Source of the DNA: Fimbriimonadales bacterium
GTDB lineage: Bacteria; Armatimonadota; Fimbriimonadia; Fimbriimonadales; Fimbriimonadaceae
Direction: 5' to 3'
Length of the DNA: 64,000 nucleotides
NCBI GenBank assembly: GCA_026418055.1
Contig: JAOACB010000003.1
Coordinates: 57,354 to 121,353, forward strand
Both the position numbers and the translations under genes were made by a program. The notes below the pieces were generated by a model. The model did not search any database. It was not told where the DNA came from and saw nothing but the letters and a program-made list of their open reading frames with translations. Position 1 is the first letter of the stretch. Each line of letters starts with the position of its first letter. Below are positions 23,079 through 31,121 of this stretch, piece after piece.

Positions 23079-24180
23079 GAGCTGGGCCCCGCGAGAACCG
23101 CTCCTCGAACTCCAGCCTGCAGTTTCTGGACATCCTTGGCCATTGCGGATGCGCCTCCATGCGCCGTACCGCGTCTGCGAGCGCCTCGGCGCTGCCAGGA
23201 TCGAAAAGAAGGCCGGTCCGCCCGTCGCCGACGAGGGAGGCGAGGCTCTCCACGTTCGACGCAATCACTGGGGTCGCTGTGGCGAAAGCCTCCACCAGCG
23301 TGACGGGCATGGCATCCAAGCAAAGGCTCGGGAGAACCAAGGCTCGGGCCTCCTTCAGCAACTGCAAAGCCTTCTCTCTGCTCACCAGGCCGACCACCCG
23401 AACGTTGCGTCCTGTGCGCTCCGCCAGCGGACGCAAAGGTCCGTCTCCGGCGATCGTGAGCCTGGGTAGCGTGGGGTCCCTGGCCCAAAGCTCCAGAACC
23501 ACTCGCGCGCCTTTCTCTTCGGACAGCCTGCCGAGGTACAGGAATCCCCCGCGCTCGGACCCGCCGACTCCGGGATCTTCAGCGAGGAAGTTCGGCCGGA
23601 CCCGGATCCGCTCCGGTTGCACGCCGCTCGCAACCGCCACGCGCCTCACGGTTTCCGAGACCGCAAGGAACTGGTGGACCGCCCGATTCCAGGTGTCCAT
23701 CCGTCGGTGGTGCGCGATCATCCAGGCGGTTGCCAACGAGGCGCCGAAACTACCGCGGTAACACCTTCTCCAAGCCCCAAGCCAAGGGCCCCTGCCGACG
23801 CAGTCCGTGCACAAACCTCCTTTGCGGAACAGCAGCGCGTTCACGCAACCCAGCCGGTAGTTGTGCAGCGTCTGAACGACCGCGGCCCCCGTGTCGGCCG
23901 CGGCAACATGCGCGGCAGGGGACACGACTGGAAACGTGTTGTGGAAGTGGACGACCTCCGCCCCGAGCTCGGAGGCGACCCTCGCCACTTCCGCGGCCGC
24001 CGCTGGATTCCAGACCGCCGTCCTGGCCGCCTGCCATGCACCGCGCGGCAAGTCGGCGTTGCTGAAGACGATCGTGCGAACCTCGTGTCCGGCTTCGCGC
24101 AACAGCCGATCGTCGGCTTCGAAGGCGACGTCCTCCCCTCCCCGGTACCGATACGCTGCGTGCACGAGGAGGACGCGCAT
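23011..24180 (-). CDS. Glycosyltransferase, GT4-like, last gene of EPS operon
   Basis: A 389-residue GT-B transferase. Visible are an N-terminal MRVLLVHAAYRYRGGEDVAFEAD, a Cys-bearing segment (GGLCTDCVGRGPW) common in this subgroup, GFLYLGRLSEEKGARVVLELW in the donor domain, and the E-x7-E pattern around PSLCLDAMPVTLVEAFATATP (first Glu replaced by Asp). It is the fifth gene of the operon that also makes UDP-glucuronate and dTDP-sugars. It begins 10 nt after the ugd stop. Its 3' end overlaps a convergent glycosyltransferase gene by 68 nt, with both C-termini still plausible. Confidence 0.9.
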   Translation of the reverse strand: MRVLLVHAAYRYRGGEDVAFEADDRLLREAGHEVRTIVFSNADLPRGAWQAARTAVWNPAAAAEVARVASELGAEVVHFHNTFPVVSPAAHVAAADTGAAVVQTLHNYRLGCVNALLFRKGGLCTDCVGRGPWLGAWRRCYRGSFGASLATAWMIAHHRRMDTWNRAVHQFLAVSETVRRVAVASGVQPERIRVRPNFLAEDPGVGGSERGGFLYLGRLSEEKGARVVLELWARDPTLPRLTIAGDGPLRPLAERTGRNVRVVGLVSREKALQLLKEARALVLPSLCLDAMPVTLVEAFATATPVIASNVESLASLVGDGRTGLLFDPGSAEALADAVRRMEAHPQWPRMSRNCRLEFEERFSRGPALKALEESYQLALEAARLARSPR

Positions 24181-24190
24181 CGCGGTGCAA

Positions 24191-25486
24191 TCAGCAGCGC
24201 GACCCGATGCGCACCAGCTCGAACCCCGCCTTTGCGGCAGCCTCCTTGCGAACCACCAGCCTGCCGTCGAAGAGCAACCGCCGGCGCATCGTGGATCCCA
24301 GCCGCTCGAGGTCCATCTGCCGGAACTCGTTCCACTCGGTGACCAGAACCACCGCGTCGGCGTCCACTCCCACTTCGTAGGCGTTCAGGACGTAGTCGAC
24401 TTCGGGAAAGATCCGACGCACGTTGTTCCAAGCCACCGGATCGTAGGCGCGAACCTTCGCCCCTTTGCTGAGGAGCTCCTGGAGGATGACCAGGGACTTC
24501 GCATCCCGGATGTCGTCCGTGTTGGGCTTGAACGCGAGACCAAGCACCCCGATCACCTTCCCTTGGAATCCACCGAGGCGCTCTTCCATTCGGCGTAGGA
24601 AATGCAAGGTCTGCTCGTCGTTGATCCTCTGCGTGGCTCGGAGGAGCTCGAAGTCGTACCCGAGCTGCTGCGCCACCTTGATGAGCCCTTCGACGTCCTT
24701 GGGGAAGCAGCTCCCACCCCAACCCAGGCCGGCCTGCAGGAACTGAGGTCCGATCCGGGAGTCCGTGCCCATCCCCTTGGCTACGTCTTGGACGTTCGCG
24801 CCGCAGAGCTCGCAGATGCGGCTGATTGCGTTGATGAAGCTGATCTTCATGGCGAGGAAGCTGTTGCTCGCGTATTTGATCAGCTCTGCGCTGTTCAGGT
24901 CGGTGATCAGCATCGGCCTCTCCAAGGGGGCGTACAGCTCCACCAGCTTGACGGCGGCCTCGCGCTTCTTGGCGCCGATCACGATCCGATCTGGCTCGAG
25001 GGTGTCATGGATCGCGCTGCCCTCGCGCAGGAACTCGGGGTTGCTGACGACGTCGAAAAGCTCGGGCGAGACCCCATGGGAGCGGATGATCTCCTCCACC
25101 ATGTCGCCGCTGCCCACGGGAACCGTCGACTTGTTCACCACGACGACGTAGTGGTCGATCGCCTGACCGATCTCGTGGGCGACCGCCCTCACCGCGCTGA
25201 GATCCGGCGTGCCGTCCGGGCCGGGCGGGGTGCCCACCGCGATGAAGATCACTTCGCTCGCGCGGGTCGCCTCCGCCACCGAATCGCTGATGCGCAGGTG
25301 ACCGTCCGCCAAACCGCGCCGCAGCATTTCCTCGACTCCTGGCTCGTAGATGGGCGGAATGCCCTGCCGAAGCTTTTCAACCTTTGCCGGGTCGTTGTCC
25401 ACGCAGATCACGTCGTTGCCGAGCTCTGCCAGAACGACTCCCGTCACCAAACCGACATAGCCTGTTCCTACGACCGCTACCTTCAT
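24191..25486 (-). CDS. ugd: UDP-glucose 6-dehydrogenase
   Basis: A 431-residue NAD-dependent enzyme oxidising UDP-glucose to UDP-glucuronate. The Rossmann motif GTGYVGLVTG is at 7-16, NKSTVPVGSGD near 118-128, and the catalytic Cys260 is in LGWGGSCFPKD. The C-terminal UDP-binding domain includes LGLAFKPNTDDIRDA. An AGAAGGG ribosome site precedes ATG 25486. It lies in an operon with rmlA, rmlB and an RmlC-like gene, so the product probably feeds the same surface polysaccharide. Confidence 0.96.
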   Translation of the reverse strand: MKVAVVGTGYVGLVTGVVLAELGNDVICVDNDPAKVEKLRQGIPPIYEPGVEEMLRRGLADGHLRISDSVAEATRASEVIFIAVGTPPGPDGTPDLSAVRAVAHEIGQAIDHYVVVVNKSTVPVGSGDMVEEIIRSHGVSPELFDVVSNPEFLREGSAIHDTLEPDRIVIGAKKREAAVKLVELYAPLERPMLITDLNSAELIKYASNSFLAMKISFINAISRICELCGANVQDVAKGMGTDSRIGPQFLQAGLGWGGSCFPKDVEGLIKVAQQLGYDFELLRATQRINDEQTLHFLRRMEERLGGFQGKVIGVLGLAFKPNTDDIRDAKSLVILQELLSKGAKVRAYDPVAWNNVRRIFPEVDYVLNAYEVGVDADAVVLVTEWNEFRQMDLERLGSTMRRRLLFDGRLVVRKEAAAKAGFELVRIGSRC

Positions 25487-25501
25487 GCTTCCCTTCTCTC
25501 T

Positions 25502-26566
25502 TCAGGGCAACGACAGCGAGCTGGAGTCACCCATCACGATGCGGAGGCTGCGGGGCACCCTGCCTTCCGAGGACCCGGAAACCCCACGGCCCAGCAAGCT
25601 TCCCTCGATCCTCGACGGCACCCGGGCGAGCTTCGAATCCTGCAGCACGATGCTGTTCTCGATCTCAGTCCCAATGACCTGCGTGTTGTCGGCGATCGCG
25701 GTGAACGGCCCGATGTAGCTGTCCCGGATGACGCAGTTGCGCCCGATGGCCACCGGGCCCCGCACGGTGCTGCCCTCGACCACCGTGCCCTCCCCCAAGC
25801 TCACACGGCCTTCGATCCGGCTCGACCCGTCCACGCTTCCTTGGATGCTTGGCTCGATGTCCTCCAGGAGGAGCCGGTTTGCCTCAAGCATCGCATCGAC
25901 CGTGCCGGTGTCTTTCCACCAGCCGCGAACGACGTGCGACCGGACCTCGAGGCCCCGCTCGATAAGGCCCTGGATGGCGTCGGTGATCTCGTATTCTCCC
26001 CGCCAGCTGGGCTTCAACGTCTCGATGGATTGGTGGATGCGACGGTCGAAGAGGTACACCCCCACCAGCGCGAGGTTCGACTTCGGGTGCTTCGGCTTCT
26101 CCTCCAAACGGACCACCCGATCCCCCTCCATTTCGGCGACGCCGAACTCGCTCGGGTTTGGGACCGGCGTCAGCAGGATCATGGCGGCCGGCCGGTGCCG
26201 CTCGAACTCCCGAACGAATTCGGCGACGTCCGTCTTGATGAGGTTGTCCCCGAGGTACATGATGAAGTCGTCCTCGGCGAGGTACCCCCGGGCGGTTGCC
26301 ACCGCGTGGGCTAGGCCGAGCGGCTCGGGCTGGGGGATGTAGGTGAACCGGGCGCCCCACCGCGACCCGTCGCCCAGGGCGCCCTCCACCTCTTTGGCCG
26401 TGTCTCCGACGATGATGCCGAAGTCTCGGATTCCGGCGTGCACGATCGACTCGATGCCGTACTCAATGACCGGCTTGTTGGCCACCGGCACCAGCTGCTT
26501 GGCCATCGAGAAGGTGATCGGCCGCAACCGGGTGCCTTTCCCGCCCGCAAGAATCAGCGCCTTCAC
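25502..26566 (-). CDS. rmlA: Glucose-1-phosphate thymidylyltransferase, long form
   Basis: A 354-residue nucleotidyltransferase making dTDP-glucose. The signature LAGGKGTRLRPIT is at 6-18, with LGDNLIKTD later as the metal-binding Asp region and the EEKPKHPKSN loop. After about residue 240 comes a left-handed beta-helix of hexapeptide repeats (VVEGSTVRGPVAIGRNCVIR), which marks the long RmlA2-type form. Start is GTG 26566, overlapping the rmlB stop as GTGA, so translation is coupled. It is fed into the next step by RmlB encoded immediately upstream. Confidence 0.93.
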   Translation of the reverse strand: MKALILAGGKGTRLRPITFSMAKQLVPVANKPVIEYGIESIVHAGIRDFGIIVGDTAKEVEGALGDGSRWGARFTYIPQPEPLGLAHAVATARGYLAEDDFIMYLGDNLIKTDVAEFVREFERHRPAAMILLTPVPNPSEFGVAEMEGDRVVRLEEKPKHPKSNLALVGVYLFDRRIHQSIETLKPSWRGEYEITDAIQGLIERGLEVRSHVVRGWWKDTGTVDAMLEANRLLLEDIEPSIQGSVDGSSRIEGRVSLGEGTVVEGSTVRGPVAIGRNCVIRDSYIGPFTAIADNTQVIGTEIENSIVLQDSKLARVPSRIEGSLLGRGVSGSSEGRVPRSLRIVMGDSSSLSLP

Positions 26567-27591
26567 AAATCCTCACCCAACGAGGGCCCGTAGTAGGCCC
26601 GAACGAAGGATTGGTAGTCCTCCGATCGAACGATCGGCTCCCACCAGTCTCGCCGCTCTGCGTACCAACGCACCGTGCGCCGAATCTCCTCCTCGAACGT
26701 CTTTTCGGGCCTCCAGCCCAGATTCCTCAGCTTGGCGGCGGACATCGAGTACCGCCGATCGTGCGCGTTCCTGCGAGGATCGGGAATCGACTTGACCAGA
26801 TCCCAGGTTCTTCCGGTCTCCTCCAGCAGGATCTCCACGATCTGGCGGTTCTGCCTCTCGTTCTCGTCTCCGATGTTGTAGACCTCGCCCGCTTGCCCCT
26901 TCTCCAACACCTCGAGCACACCGTTGGCGTGGTCTTCGGCATGGATCCATTCGCGGACCTGCGTGCCGTCCCCGTAAATGGGAACCTTCTTGCCGTTGAG
27001 CAGGCGCGTGGCGAAGAACGGAATGAGCTTTTCCGGATACTGATACGGACCGTACGTGTTCCCGCCACGTGTGATGACAGCCGGCACGGCGAACGCCTTC
27101 CAATAGGCGCGGACCAGCAGGTCGCCGCCTGCCTTGCTGGCGGAGTAAGGGGTGTTGGGCTCGAGCGGACTCTCCTCAGTGAAGTCCCCGGCCTCGATGC
27201 TGCCGTACACCTCGTCCGTGCTCACATGCACGTACTTCTCGATGCGGAAGCGCCTAGTCGCCTCGAGCAGCGTGTAGACGCCCAGCACGTTCGTCTCGAT
27301 GAACTCGGCGCTGTTCTGGATCGACCGATCGTTGTGGCTCTCGGCGGCGAAATCGACGATGTGGGTGATCGACTCGCAACGAATCAAGCCCTCGACGACG
27401 GTACGGTCCTGAATCTTGCCCGGATGGAACGCGAAGTTCCCATCACCCTCAAAGTCCTCGAGGTTGCGAAGGTTTCCCGCGTAGGTGAGTGCGTCCAGAA
27501 CAACGATGCGGGCATCAGGATGGGCTCTGCGCAGAACACGGCAGAAGTGGGAGCCGATGAACCCTGCCCCGCCTGTGACCAGCACCCTCAC
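26563..27591 (-). CDS. rmlB: dTDP-glucose 4,6-dehydratase
   Basis: A 342-residue extended short-chain dehydrogenase converting dTDP-glucose to dTDP-4-keto-6-deoxyglucose. It shows GGAGFIGSH (7-15), the catalytic STDEVYG triplet Thr125-Asp126-Glu127 and the YSASK motif with Tyr149 and Lys153. The start is GTG 27591, overlapping the upstream stop as GTGA; a 76-codon open extension into that gene is rejected. Downstream it overlaps rmlA by GTGA as well. These overlaps make rmlC-like, rmlB and rmlA a tightly coupled set. Confidence 0.95.
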   Translation of the reverse strand: MRVLVTGGAGFIGSHFCRVLRRAHPDARIVVLDALTYAGNLRNLEDFEGDGNFAFHPGKIQDRTVVEGLIRCESITHIVDFAAESHNDRSIQNSAEFIETNVLGVYTLLEATRRFRIEKYVHVSTDEVYGSIEAGDFTEESPLEPNTPYSASKAGGDLLVRAYWKAFAVPAVITRGGNTYGPYQYPEKLIPFFATRLLNGKKVPIYGDGTQVREWIHAEDHANGVLEVLEKGQAGEVYNIGDENERQNRQIVEILLEETGRTWDLVKSIPDPRRNAHDRRYSMSAAKLRNLGWRPEKTFEEEIRRTVRWYAERRDWWEPIVRSEDYQSFVRAYYGPSLGEDL

Positions 27592-28076
27592 AGCTTGAAC
27601 CTCGACTGAACGTCGTCCTCGTGGCGGATCTCGTCCACCGGGTCCTGCTTCCCAGGGCCTCGGTAGAGCCTGTCGGGGAAGTTGAGCACGAACGCGTCTT
27701 CTTGGCCGACGTTCCGGTAGGCGTGGACAACTCCCGGAGGAACGATGACGAACACGGGAGCGGCTTCGCCCACGCGATGCACCTCGTAGGCATCCTGATG
27801 GCCCGGACGGTTCTCCCAAAGGTGCAGCTCGAACTCTCCCGAGAGGAAGACGAATCCGTCCGACTGCTCGACGTGCTCGTGGGGTCCCCGGGCTACGCCC
27901 GCATGGGTCACGCTCAGATAGCCCATCACCGGCTCGAATCCTTCGGGAAGTTCATCCTCGCGGAACAGCTCGGTGAGCCAGCCTCGGTGGTCCTCGTAGC
28001 GCTGCAACGCTCGAATGACTACCCCTGGGATCTTCGAAGCCTCCTTCCAACGATCCATGGTTCTTTGCGGCTCCAT
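27588..28076 (-). CDS. RmlC-like cupin (dTDP-4-dehydrorhamnose 3,5-epimerase family)
   Basis: A 162-residue cupin, first gene of the sugar-nucleotide operon. It includes EDHRGWLTELFREDE at the N-terminus and VARGPHEHVEQSDGFVFLSG, where RGxH matches the catalytic His region of RmlC. The Lys usually found a few residues later is missing (FVFLSG replaces the KLVRV-type strand), so the reaction may not be the classical double epimerisation. No rmlD is present, so dTDP-rhamnose synthesis is not complete here. Start is uncertain: ATG 28076 or 28058; TAACAT at 28074-28079 could be a -10 for the second. Confidence 0.8.
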   Translation of the reverse strand: MEPQRTMDRWKEASKIPGVVIRALQRYEDHRGWLTELFREDELPEGFEPVMGYLSVTHAGVARGPHEHVEQSDGFVFLSGEFELHLWENRPGHQDAYEVHRVGEAAPVFVIVPPGVVHAYRNVGQEDAFVLNFPDRLYRGPGKQDPVDEIRHEDDVQSRFKL

Positions 28077-28115
28077 GTTACCGGCCCGTTCGGCAGATTC
28101 CGTGCCAACGCGGGT

Positions 28116-28121
28116 GTACAA
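28116..28121 (+). promoter_or_regulatory. -10 element TACAAT upstream of the exosortase gene
   Basis: TACAAT lies 53 nt before ATG 28175, giving a leader of about 47 nt. It is only 40 nt from the start of the divergent sugar operon, so both units share one short control region. Confidence 0.5.
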
Positions 28122-28174
28122 TGGGGTGGAACCGTCGGAGTACCCATCCGACGAACGCTCCGCTGGGTTCGCCG

Positions 28175-29062
28175 ATGAGTTTCGTGGATCCCTCGCCCGT
28201 TGCCGAACCGACTCCAAGGCATGCGGCTTGGCAACGCATCGTTCGCTCCGAGGCTTTCGCGCCGGGGCTGGTTCTGGCCGCGGCCCTGGCATTCCTGTTC
28301 TGGCCGTTGCTTGCCGTGTTGCCCGAGCTGTGGCAGAGCGAGGACGGGTACTACTCCCACGGTTGGCTCGTTCCGCTCATTGCGGCCTACATCGTCCACC
28401 GCCGCTGGCCCAAGTTGAGGGATCTCCCGGTTCGACCGAGCGCGTTCGCCCTCGCGCCGCTCTTGCTCGTGCTGTTCTTGGTGTATGCGGGGCGGGCGGC
28501 GGACCTTCGGCTGATCCTCTCGCACGGTTTGGTTGCGACCCTGCTGTGCGGAGCCTGGTTCGTTGCCGGGTGGCGGTGGATGTTGGCGCTCTTCTGGCCC
28601 ATCGTTTACCTGTACTTCGCCCTGCCCATTTGGACTTTCGCGATCGACACCTACACCGCGCCGCTCCAGCGCATCTCGAGTTGGATCGCCTTCCAAATGC
28701 TGCACTTTGTGGGGTTCGAAGTGTTCATGGTGGATCGAACGAACGTCCTCGTGGGAGACTTCAACCTGTTCGTGGGCGTGCCGTGCAGCGGCTTCAAGCT
28801 CATCTTGGCGGTGACCGCCTTCACGGTGCTGTTCGTTCTCATCGCCAACCTCAAGTGGTGGGCGAACGCCATCTTGTTCGCCGTGGTAGCGCCGTTGTGC
28901 CTGTTCATCAACGGCCTCAGGATCGCGCTCATCGGCATCGTTGGCGACCGTCTTGGGACCGAGGCGGGCCATGCGTTCCATAACTACAGCGGCTACATCA
29001 CGCTGCTCCTCTGCTTCTTCCTGCTCTTCCGTCTGGCGAGGTCTCTGGGATGGCGCGATTGA
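28175..29062 (+). CDS. Exosortase (XrtA-like transpeptidase)
   Basis: A 295-residue polytopic membrane protease that sorts proteins with PEP-CTERM-type tails, usually in bacteria making exopolysaccharide. Around eight membrane helices are visible. The catalytic triad is present: Cys204 in VGVPCSGFK, Arg249 in INGLRIALIG, and His269 in HAFHNYSGY. ATG 28175 is chosen because it follows TACAAT (28116-28121) at a normal leader distance; an ATG inside the -10 region (28121) is rejected. It overlaps the EpsI gene by 13 nt. No PEP-CTERM substrate is found in the window. Confidence 0.93.
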   Translation: MSFVDPSPVAEPTPRHAAWQRIVRSEAFAPGLVLAAALAFLFWPLLAVLPELWQSEDGYYSHGWLVPLIAAYIVHRRWPKLRDLPVRPSAFALAPLLLVLFLVYAGRAADLRLILSHGLVATLLCGAWFVAGWRWMLALFWPIVYLYFALPIWTFAIDTYTAPLQRISSWIAFQMLHFVGFEVFMVDRTNVLVGDFNLFVGVPCSGFKLILAVTAFTVLFVLIANLKWWANAILFAVVAPLCLFINGLRIALIGIVGDRLGTEAGHAFHNYSGYITLLLCFFLLFRLARSLGWRD

Positions 29063-29715
29063 CCTCGCGGGTTTATGTCGTCGCCGCGCTCGTGCTGGCG
29101 ACCGGAGTGCTCGCTTCGGGTTTGAAGCCCGATCGGAGCGGCGCGAAGAGCGAGCCTTGGATGGAGGAGCACCTTCCTCGCCAGGTTGGTTCGTTTTCCT
29201 TCGTGCCAGGTTCGGACAATCCGAACCAGACGTATCGCATGGAGGAATCGACCTATGAGCTTCTCAAGCCTTACGGCATCGTGTGCCGCGTGTTCCGGTT
29301 CGGCGGGGAGGCTTACGACGCCGTCGTCATCGCAAGCAGCAGCAGGGAGACGTTCCACGATCCGAGCGTGTGCTTCAGCGGCCAGGGCTGGGACTTCGAC
29401 CGCTTCGAACGGGTGGTGATCCCCACCGCAACGCGCGGAGGAGTTCCGGCAACCCTGGCCGTCGCAGGAGCCTCGGGCGGTTCGGGCCCGAAGAGACTCG
29501 CGCTCTACTTCTACAAGTCCGACCGTGTCTTCGTGCCCACGACGCTGGCGATCAAGTGGGAGCTCTTCAAGGCCCAGCTCACGCGGAGGCGCGCGGTCGA
29601 CGGCGTGTTCTACCGGTTCATCCCACTCCATCCCAACCCGTCTCGCGAGGCGTTGATCTCCTTCGTCGGCGAGTTTCTGGATGCCGCCAACGCCTCCAGC
29701 GACGGCTACTTCTAG
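29050..29715 (+). CDS. epsI: EpsI family exosortase-associated protein
   Basis: A 221-residue protein with an N-terminal signal or anchor (VYVVAALVLATGVLASG). The middle contains FHDPSVCFSGQGWDF with Cys108, the hallmark of EpsI/DUF3485 proteins that are often fused to or next to exosortases. The tail includes RRRAVDGVFYRFIPL. It overlaps the exosortase gene and is surely translated with it. EpsI function is not settled; it is genetically linked to exopolysaccharide export and protein sorting. Confidence 0.9.
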   Translation: MARLTSRVYVVAALVLATGVLASGLKPDRSGAKSEPWMEEHLPRQVGSFSFVPGSDNPNQTYRMEESTYELLKPYGIVCRVFRFGGEAYDAVVIASSSRETFHDPSVCFSGQGWDFDRFERVVIPTATRGGVPATLAVAGASGGSGPKRLALYFYKSDRVFVPTTLAIKWELFKAQLTRRRAVDGVFYRFIPLHPNPSREALISFVGEFLDAANASSDGYF

Positions 29716-29743
29716 ACGCCGGAATTGACGCTCGAAACGACGT

Positions 29744-29768
29744 GCGGGCCGCCCGATGGGCGGCCCGC
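29744..29768. terminator. Bidirectional terminator: 11-bp perfect stem
   Basis: GCGGGCCGCCC (29744-29754) pairs with GGGCGGCCCGC (29758-29768) with loop GAT. It separates epsI from the convergent RNA-binding protein gene. Confidence 0.7.
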
Positions 29769-29794
29769 AAAGAACTCCGAGAGCTACGACAGAC

Positions 29795-30127
29795 TTACCA
29801 GCCGCGACGGCCGCCGCTTCGGCCCCCGCCTCCACCGCGACGGTCGGAGCTGTAGCCGCCACCGCCGTAGCCGCCCCGGTTTCCGCCACCGCCGCCCGAA
29901 GCCTTGGGACGCGCCTCGCTCACGTTGATGGTCCTGCCGTCGAGCTGGGTCTGGTCCTTCTGCGCGATGGCGTCCTCCATCTGGGACGCTTCCACGTCGA
30001 CGAAGCCGAAGCCACGGCCCTCGACGATGCGAGCGGACTGGGCGCCGAACGCGGAGAACGCCTCAAGAAGTCCCGACTCAGTGGTGGAGTAGGAGAGGTT
30101 GCCGATGTAGAGTGTCTTGATTGCCAT
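29795..30127 (-). CDS. RRM-type glycine-rich RNA-binding protein
   Basis: A 110-residue protein of the cyanobacterial Rbp kind. It has a single RNA-recognition motif with RNP2 LYIGNL (residues 6-11) and RNP1 GRGFGFVDVE, then a Gly/Arg-rich tail (GGGGGNRGGYGGGGYSSDRR). Such proteins bind single-stranded RNA and are often cold-induced. AAGGAGG lies 5 nt before ATG 30127. The promoter at 30225-30253 gives an untranslated leader of about 90 nt, long for this genome, which may carry temperature control. Confidence 0.94.
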   Translation of the reverse strand: MAIKTLYIGNLSYSTTESGLLEAFSAFGAQSARIVEGRGFGFVDVEASQMEDAIAQKDQTQLDGRTINVSEARPKASGGGGGNRGGYGGGGYSSDRRGGGGGRSGGRRGW

Positions 30128-30224
30128 GTGGCCTCCTTAGCCCGTTCTGGTCTCTTCGTGCGATCGTATCCCGGGCGGAGCGCCTGGCAACGGCATCGTA
30201 ACGTCGGACTCGAACAGTCTTTGC

Positions 30225-30253
30225 ACTGTACCCGCTGACAACGCGGATGTCAA
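30225..30253 (-). promoter_or_regulatory. Sigma-70-type promoter of the RRM protein gene
   Basis: TTGACA (30248-30253), 17-nt spacer, TACAGT (30225-30230). It is the only consensus -35 noticed in the window and suggests strong expression. Confidence 0.8.
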
Positions 30254-30721
30254 GGGCTGAAACCGCGATAGGTCCATTTGCACCCATGGAGCTCTGTGGC
30301 GGACGACTCGACCCTCGCCTTCGGCGTGACGCGGGGCAAAGAGGATCCCGAGCAGGCGAATCCACCGTTCGCTCTCGGTGCCCGTTGCCTTGCCGTAGAT
30401 GGCGAGCCCTCCTTCGTGTTGCAGTCCAACGGCGCACGGCGGACGACGAAGCGCCGCGCGGAACAACCCCGGGCGGGTGTCCCGACCTTTCGAATAACCC
30501 CTTGGCTGGCTTGCTGCAGGACGGTTCCCGCTTCCTCGTGTGCTCACCGTACGCGAAGGGGCGCGGCGTCACAGGAGAGCTTCTGATCCGAGGCGCTAAC
30601 GTCCCCGGGGGCCGCCGAGGCGATCGAACTCCGGAGGCGGGCCGCAACGAGCCTGAATCAGTGAGGAATCGCACCGGCCGTGCAGTCCCAAAACGGCGCA
30701 CGGCCATGGAATAAGACCTTC
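30254..30721. other. 470-nt stretch without a convincing gene
   Basis: No frame here has both a normal start and protein-like composition throughout. Short pieces in two plus-strand frames look mildly coding (one includes ARCLAVDGEPSFVLQSNG, another QDGSRFLVCSPYAKGRG), which would fit an eroded gene. A hairpin GGCCGTGC/GCACGGCC (30676-30705) lies just before the pilin gene. Confidence 0.4.
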
Positions 30722-31075
30722 GTGAGAGGTAGGAGACGCCCGCAGGGTTTCACCGTCATGGAGGTGATGATCGTCGTCCTGATCGTGGGCGTGCTCGTCT
30801 CCATCGCGGTCCCACAGTTCCTCCAAGCGCGCGGCCGTTCGATGCAGCGCACGTGCATGCAGAACCTGCGCAAGTTGGCTGATGCGAAGGAGGTGTTCGC
30901 CCAGGAGCACAAGAAGGCCGACGGCGATTCCGTCACGATGGCGGACTTGTATCCGGACTACGTTCGGGGAGCGACGGCCCCCACATGCCCTGCGGGAGGC
31001 ACCTACACGGTCGGCCCCGTCGGATCCGAGCCGACCTGCTCTTACGTCGACGGGGACTACCCCCATCAGCTCTGA
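30722..31075 (+). CDS. Type IV prepilin / GspG-like pseudopilin
   Basis: A 117-residue pilin-like protein with a short basic leader (VRGRRRPQG) and the methylation-type helix FTVMEVMIVVLIVGVLVSIA. Prepilin peptidase should cut after Gly9; Glu14 is the +5 residue. The C-terminal part has CPAGGTYTVGPVGSEPTC, also found almost unchanged in the prepilin at 50536, where the two Cys may form a loop. GTG 30722 is chosen for its short leader; an in-frame GTG at 30680 would add 14 residues. No pilus gene is adjacent. Confidence 0.85.
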   Translation: MRGRRRPQGFTVMEVMIVVLIVGVLVSIAVPQFLQARGRSMQRTCMQNLRKLADAKEVFAQEHKKADGDSVTMADLYPDYVRGATAPTCPAGGTYTVGPVGSEPTCSYVDGDYPHQL

Positions 31076-31107
31076 GCCCCCTCCATAGCTCCGCTCTGTC
31101 CAGCCGG

Positions 31108-31113
31108 TAAGAT
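31108..31113 (+). promoter_or_regulatory. -10 element TAAGAT for a leaderless MATE mRNA
   Basis: TAAGAT is followed by eight bases and then GTG 31122; no Shine-Dalgarno site is present. Confidence 0.5.
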
Positions 31114-31121
31114 GTCCTGTC

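Noticed and set aside
24602-26314. A 570-codon plus-strand open frame opposite ugd and rmlA
   Set aside because: The minus strand encodes complete, well-conserved enzymes.
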